Below are positions 57,699-64,000 of a stretch of 64,000 bases of DNA, piece by piece (positions within the stretch are counted from its first letter, which is position 1; each line of letters opens with the position of its first letter). A program made the position numbers and the translations under genes. Source of the DNA: Helicoverpa zea. Taxonomy: Eukaryota > Arthropoda > Insecta > Lepidoptera > Noctuidae. A model generated the notes under the pieces. The model made no database searches. It was given only the letters and a program-made list of their open reading frames with translations, and had not been told where the DNA came from. Location of the stretch: NCBI RefSeq assembly GCF_022581195.2, contig NC_061480.1:2604001-2668000 (forward strand), written 5' to 3'.

Positions 57699-59045
57699 CA
57701 GTGGCGTAGCGTGGCGGGGGCAGGGGGGGCAAATTCCCCGGGCGGCAGCTTTTAGGGGGCGGCAAAATTTAGCCAATTAAAAAAAAAATTGTTCGCAACT
57801 AGTATGAGCGCCGCTACATAAAACTGTCTAACAATAACAAAACATTAAACAAGAAAGTTGAAACTTTTTAAACATAAAATTAATTATTGTTAAAATTTGG
57901 TACTTAAAACACACGTAACACTACATTTTACGTAATTTTGGTTTTGAGTCTTAACTAAAAAATAATTAAAATTTCGCGCTCGCTTCGCTCGCGTAGTATT
58001 CAGAAACTGTATGCGCTAAATTTTACATCTGTCAACAAACAAACGTTAAGTACGTTTGGGCTAAATTTTACGTAATTTTTGTTTTAAATCCGCTAAAAAT
58101 TTCGCGCTCACTTCGCTCGCGTATTCAAAAACGATATGCCCTTATTTTTGCATCTGTCAACAAACAAAAAGTTAAGTACGTTTGGGCAAAATTTTACGTA
58201 ATTTTTGTTTTAAGTCCGCTAAAAATTTCGCGCTCGCTTCGCTCGCGTATTCAAAAACACTACGCCCTTGTTTTTGCATCTGTCAACAAACAAAAAGTTA
58301 AGTAGGTACGTTTGGGCTAAATTTTACGTAATATTTGGTTTAAGTCCGATAAAAATTTCGCGCTCGCTTCGCTCGCGAATTTGGAAACAACATAGGCAAG
58401 TTTTTCTTTATTTGCTTTTGCTTACCTACACAACTGCCGACATGCGTCTAGCAGAGTGCTAATTTAGGTAAACCGATGAGGTGGTCCCCGGCAAGACAAA
58501 CTTTAGTTAAAGTGGTCCCTCATGACTAAAAGGTTAAGAACCACTCACTGGTTTAGATAAACTTGAATGCTATAAGCAATACCTACCTAGATACGAGCCA
58601 AATTTCACGCTTAGGTATAGTTAATGGAAACATGCCATGGAACCAACCATGGAAACTAGTTTAAGTGTTAGTCCCGTAAATTAAATTAATTTGTTAAACA
58701 GTTTAAAGTAGCCCCGCTTTTTAAATTATTTCAATTCCATATATACTTATAGTTACCTACTTCGCTAGCCTGCGTTACCGCGGCTCTGGAACATAAAAGG
58801 CCTTCGACGGAACACGACGGTTTTTAGTCAGTAAGAGTCTGACACTCCCTCACCGCTGCTAACCCACAGCGGGAAGGGTCATTTGATGATTTTTAACGTC
58901 GATACAAAAAAAAAACCCTTTTTTTGAAGTCGGTTAAAAATGACAAACGGCCAGTAACACTTGTTAAAAAAAAACACGGGAAGGGGCGGCAAAATCGACA
59001 ACTGCCCCGGGCGGCAGATACCCACGCTACGCCACTGGCTATGAG
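57691..59045. mobile_element. hAT-type non-autonomous element with internal tandem array
   Basis: 8-bp target duplication GCTATGAG (57691-57698 and 59038-59045). Inverted ends are CAGTGGCGTAGCGTGG / CCACGCTACGCCACTG. No transposase. The interior has four units of about 128 bp with TTCGCGCTCGCTTCGCTCGC starting at 57973, 58101, 58227 and 58357. An R140 copy (58760-58905) is inserted in its right part. Confidence 0.88.
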
Positions 59046-60700
59046 TCATAGTTAATTAATTTATTCTTGCAATATGTCGAACCCACATGCTTATTCATGG
59101 TGGTTCCTAGTAAGGTAAAGAAATTATGACTCAATATTTCACAAAATTTTATATTAACGGCGGGAAGTCGGAAGCCAGAAAGTCTGATAACCAATCTTAC
59201 CAAGGATTATCCTGTTTAATGGGTAACTGGGTTGAAGAGGTCAGATAGACAGTTGCTTGGAGATATACAGATAGACAGACTCTAGGAAGCTGACCTCAAC
59301 ATCGTTGGTGAAAGGCTTGGCAGATGATTTTAAGTATACAGAAATGTAAGCATAAAATATAACTAATTGTAAAGCTGAGGACTTTTTTCTAAAGCAGTAA
59401 TATCAGGAACTAAACTATTGGACCAATTTGAAAATTTTTAATGAGGATTCAGGTGTAATTACCACAAAACGTGACTGGTTTTTTGCATTATTTTTTAATA
59501 CATAGAGGCAGCAACCTCTTACTATGCAGCTATGCCCTCTAAACAAGTATGTAAATAATCTAAACTAATATTATAAAGACCTAAAATATGTTTGTTCGTT
59601 TCCACCTCAAAAGCTCCCAAACTACCAAACTGATTTGAAAAATTATTTCACTGTTAGAAAGCTACACTCTTCCAGAGTAACATAGGGTATATTTTATCCC
59701 GGTACGGGCAGTAGTTCCCACAGGAGACAGGTTAATATATGATATTAGGCTAGTTGGAGGTGAGTGAGGGTCACCACGGAAGCTTGTGGTGACCACGAAT
59801 AGACGCTGATATCATTATAATAGATAAAAAACCTACACTAACGTTAATTACATAAATGTTAATTTAATAGTACTAGATGTTTCATGTGGTTTCACCCGCG
59901 ATTTTTATTGTTTTTTTTGTTGGGCCGATTTTGATGAAACATAGGTAAGTCTGTTGGTAAACCAGCTTTCAACTTTAAAAAACTGAATCCATACCAGTAT
60001 ACATACTTTCATAGATGCTGCCATAGACAGACACACATTAGTCACATTGTATTGTGACTACTATGTGTACCCATATTTTAGCTTTGGGAGTAAAATGACC
60101 ATACATATTTGATAAATCCATATTTTCTTTAATTAGTACTTCTAATACAGATAGATTTCAAATCTGGGTTGGGTAGATTTTGCGTTATACAGTCATACGA
60201 TGATGAGATGATGTTCTACATATAATGTAAAAGGCTCCATCATCATCATCCTCTGAGCCTTTTTCCTAACCATGTTGGGGCGGCTTCCAGTCTCACCGGT
60301 TTCAGCTGAGTACCAGTGCTATAGTCTAAATAAAAGGCTCCATATACCGAAATGGCTTGTGTTTAAACACCACCCAAAAAAGTACCTATTTTACAACCAA
60401 AAAAATTCTAAACGGTTACCAAAATGGATAAATGGTCACCAAATAACGTTTCCAAAAATATTATTAGATAAAACCATTTTTTCATATTATTGACTACTAA
60501 AAAAATATATGGACGCCTTTAAAATACACTTTAGACCAAATATTATATATTGTCACTACTTAGATGTTACCAATTATGTAATACCATGACTCCTAATTTG
60601 GTCATTTTTGTTAGACTAAAAAAGCTAACGATCGCTAGAATATTTCCCAAATACCAATTAATATACTAGGGTTCCCAAATGTACGTCGCTTATTTATTGT
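59046..60700. other. Intronic repeats
   Basis: SINE-A ends are at 59155-59325 and 60237-60330. Helitron-like sequence is at 59560-59760. Otherwise AT-rich. Confidence 0.45.
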
Positions 60701-61180
60701 TATATGAATTTGTGTGTAACTCAGTGCGTTTAAAATGTAAGCACGCAACATGCAGCAAGCATGGCTTCTGTCACGGCTCCGGCGCTGCAGGGCTCCGGCG
60801 GTCCCATGCGAGCTTAGCAGGCCGCCTCGCCCCTCCGCGCCTACGCGGTTTCGAATTGCACTCTAGGGGTAGGGCAGACAAGACTACGTGGAGTCGGTTT
60901 TGCAGCGATTCGTTTTCGTCACTAACTTTGATTTTTGGTGGTAATATTAATCTTTTAGTTGGATAGAATTTGGTGACCATTAATCCATTTTGGGAACCAA
61001 AAATAATATGAGTGCGAGATTTGCGATTTTTCTGATGTTATTTTATTTTTTTTGGATCATAATATTATATACTTTAGTGCCCTTTTAATAAAGTCAATTT
61101 ATTTTTTTTGGAGTTGTTTATTTTATTTGGTGCTTCAGCTTAGAGTCTTAAAAATATTTTTGGTGACCGCCTAAATTATA
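60380..61180. repeat. AT-rich element with a GC-rich core
   Basis: GGTTACC/GGTGACC-type motifs (ACGGTTACCAAAATGG, TGGTGACCATTAATCC) flank a GC-rich core at 60770-60900 (GGGCTCCGGCGGTCCC). It looks like a non-coding interspersed element. I cannot set the boundaries or class. Confidence 0.35.
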
Positions 61181-61965
61181 CCCTACCGAAATTAAGCGTG
61201 CTACATAACAAAAGTGGACTGAACCAACGGTAAAAATATTGTCCATACTATTTTACGCTGTCGGTATTTGCCAAAAACTCATAGTTTCATAGATAGCGGC
61301 ACCTATGTAAAGTTCCTTATCTAGTAGATATTTTTTACATAGCATAACAGAACCCCGCCCTAGGTAAACCATAGAGTTTAGGAATGTTTACACAGCATGG
61401 ATGTGGTAAACACCATGTTAAATTGGTGGGTCCCGGTTGTCATTTGAACATCTTTAGCAGTCTTTATGGTAATGTTAAAAACATAATAATATTTAAGCCA
61501 AAACACTTACAAACTATCTAAAATTTCTTCATCCTAGACTTCCTAAACTATGTTGGGTTGGCTTCCAGTCTAACCGGCTGCAGCTGAGTACCAGTGTGGC
61601 ACGAGGAGCGACTGCCTATCTGACCTCCTCAACCCAGTTACTAGCAAAATGGCTTTTATTACAGAGAGAAGATTCTACCAGAAATCATCATCATCTCCCG
61701 AGTTTCACCCAGAAATATTAACGTTATTTACTCATTTTATGTCTGCAAGTCCCCAACATATTTGGACAAGGATAGGCGGATGTCAGCACCACAGAAATCT
61801 GCCGTCGAAATAGCACGCAAGCTTTACATGTGTGCGTAGAGGGTGTGTATGTGTGCGCCCGCGCATTGCAGGTAGCGACCGACCTTTGGGTTCATCGCAC
61901 CGCCGCCCTAAAATACACACGGATGTCGCGAGGCGAGGGTAGCGGGAGGGGGATATGGTGCACAA
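61181..61965. other. Intronic stretch with SINE-A fragments
   Basis: 61420-61480 and 61540-61650 are SINE-A parts. 61780-61960 is GC-richer without recognised content. Confidence 0.4.
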
Positions 61966-62285
61966 AAAACCCGCCAAGTGCGAGTCAGACTCGCGCACGT
62001 AGGGTTCCGTACCATCCAAACTAATATTCTATATATATTTATGGATATCGAGCAAAAATGAGCAAAAAATCACGTTTGTTGTATAGGAGCCCCCCGAAAT
62101 ATTTATTTTATTTTAGTTTTCAGTATTTGTTGTTATAGCGGCAACAGAAATACATCATCTGTGAAAATTTCAACTCTAACTATCACGGTTCATGAGATAC
62201 AGCCTGGTGACAGACCGACGGACAGAGGAGCGAAAACAATAGGGTCCCGTTTTACCCTTTGGGTGCGGAACCCTAAAAAGTGTGC
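61966..62285. repeat. Interspersed repeat with AGGGTTCCGTACC ends
   Basis: Starts CCCGCCAAGTGCGAGTCAGA and AGGGTTCCGTACCA. It ends GGTGCGGAACCCTAAAAA, so the ends are partly inverted. The interior contains GACAGACCGACGGACAG. A truncated relative starts at 51345. Confidence 0.6.
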
Positions 62286-62860
62286 ACAGGTGGCTAGCTA
62301 TGTAATCGACCCTTTTTTTCTGATGGTATGTATTTGTAAGACTAGGCAGTGGGTGGGTTCTATGAAAGATGGTACAGCATTTTTTGCGTCCGTTTTGTAC
62401 CCAAAAATGTTGAAATCTTTGGAGATTTAGCGATCTATGTTATAGAGAGGAATGTTTGAATACGTTTGGCTCAATCGTTTCGGAGATTACTTCACTACAG
62501 AAATCGGAAAATTCGCGGAATTTTAAATGTTATTTTCGCGTTAATCAATCCCAAATCGTTTGGGGTAAATGTAGGTGTATGTTTTTTTCCTGGATGATCA
62601 GGAAACCCATTGGTTTTCGTCATGATAGGAGGTCCTTTAAAATTTCGATTTAACAGCTTCCACCCACGGTTTTACCCGAGTTCCTATCTATCTACTCTAT
62701 AACTCTATCTACTACTCGAATAAAGAGATAAAGCCAAAAACACATAGAGTGGTGAAGGGTGGGCGGTTTTGGGAACTGTCTCATGTAATTTTTACGTAAA
62801 GTTCTGTTTTTCTTCCTGTTTTAAATAAATGCTTTCTTATTTTAAGGCAAGATTAAGGCA
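62286..62860. other. Intronic stretch, no recognised feature
   Basis: Short open frames without resemblance. AT-rich. Confidence 0.4.
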
Positions 62861-63203
62861 AAGTATTTAGGTACTTAAACGTTTTTTTGTTTCTTTAGCA
62901 ATCGTCAAAAACCTAAAATTATGACAACCAGTCTTACCAAGAGGTATCGGTTTGCTCATGTAATTGGGGTGAGGAGTACAGATATGCAGTCGCTCCCAGT
63001 GGCACACTGGTACTCAGGTGCATCCTGTTAGATTGGAATCAAACCTCAACATTATTGGGGTTTCTCCCTGGTTGTTGGGGTTCTGTACTCCTCAACCCAA
63101 TTACATGTGCAAACCGATACCTCTTGGTAAGACTGGTTGTCATAATTTTTGGTTTTTGACGATTGCTAAAGAAACAAAAAAACGTTTAAGTACCTAAATA
63201 CTT
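62861..63203. repeat. Foldback with 122-bp arms
   Basis: 62861-62982 and 63082-63203 are reverse complements with three clear mismatches. The inner halves are SINE-A tail sequence (CCAGTCTTACCAAGAGG), and the 99-bp loop continues that SINE. Confidence 0.88.
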
Positions 63204-64000
63204 TTGCTTCAAATTACAAAAACAATTTCAAAATTGACCGTAATAAACATCCATGAAAAATTTCGAAAAGCGTATTACAAAACCAACTTTTACTTTACCA
63301 ACTTTGAAAAAAGGCGAAAAACAGCGAAAGACAAAAGAAATTAACATTTTTACATTTGTATGGCATCCGCAAAATTTCTTTCGACAATGGCTCCACAGGT
63401 TTTTTTGTTCTGACATGAAACCTAAGAATTATTTCAACCTATTGTGAAATCTGGCTTTTGTCCTACAATATATTGTACTATTAGGGGCAGTCAGGTAACA
63501 GGGTAGGGTTTTGTAAACGCAGCTGATATTTAGCCGACTTCAAAAAAGGAGGTTCTCAATTTGACTCGTTTCGAAAGAGCTTTTACTTATAGGCCTTTTT
63601 GATTTTTTTTTTACTTGTCCCCAAAAACGCCCACCTTTCAACACTTCTCATGTGTTTTTGCTAGGAAGAAGAAGTATATTAGTAATACATAGAATTCTAC
63701 CTACCCCTCAAGTACACACGAGCGTCTGAAATCGGGTCAGTTGCAGTCTATTAAATCAATACTCTGAATTATCTGTAGGAAATAGAGCGAGCGTAAATAC
63801 ATAACCTTTGCCAATATAAAATGTGGATTTTTCTACTACAATTTATATATCTTCTAACGGCTAAACACTGAAACACCACTCAATTTTAAATGAAAATCAT
63901 CGTTCTTTTTATCGTCCCACTGCTGGGCTGCGGCCTCCTCACACACAGAGAAGGATTGAGCGTTCATCACCACGTGCAAAACATGCTTTAGGCAGTCATT
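63204..64000. other. Right edge, intronic
   Basis: AT-rich. The last 110 bp (63890-64000) contain the TTTATCGTCCCACTGCTGGG repeat also seen at 25017 and 26431. No exon is seen. Confidence 0.45.

Overview
The window is nuclear DNA from a moth or butterfly (Lepidoptera). The evidence is intron-rich genes with GT-AG splicing, lepidopteran-style non-autonomous Helitron-like repeats (TC...CTAG ends), several tRNA-headed SINE families (one resembling the SINEs of noctuid moths), MITEs, and BEL/Pao, Tc1-type, hAT-type and non-LTR elements. Naming the organism and the families rests on recognition, not on a database search.

Layout. (1) 710-22079, minus strand: seven N-terminal coding exons, with continuous phase, of an ankyrin-repeat protein that I take to be an insect LRRK1-type kinase (Lrrk). 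The rest of the gene lies left of the window. Its 16-kb third intron is packed with repeats. (2) 22857-28189, plus strand, head-to-head with Lrrk: a four-exon gene for an unrecognised 711-residue acidic, disordered protein with 37-residue tandem repeats. (3) 29352-51279, plus strand: a complete gene for the beta subunit of translation initiation factor eIF2B (10 exons, 354 residues), plus a tandem extra copy of exon 8. Intron 5 holds a degenerate tandem repeat and a broken antisense locus with zinc-binding modules. Intron 6 holds a young but internally deleted BEL/Pao element and a Tc1-type element that itself contains a non-LTR ORF1 fragment. (4) 54.9-56.1 kb, plus strand: a CpG-rich promoter-like region and the first coding exon of a gene that continues past the right edge. 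The remaining 8 kb is repeat-filled intron.

The most unusual region is eIF2B beta. The Tc1-type element sits between a perfect TACTAAC branch-site match and the acceptor of exon 7, so the 3' splice region of that exon now lies within the transposon end. Exon 8 is present twice, 26 bp apart, in a form that cannot be read as two consecutive exons. The other main points are a 106-bp exon-like unit, present in two full copies and one shortened copy beside Helitron-like sequence and differing only at silent sites, and two large young foldbacks (arms of about 315 and 122 bp).

For translation, only genes 1-3 and the first exon of gene 4 look like host coding sequence. Almost all other open frames are transposon remnants or accidental frames in repeats.
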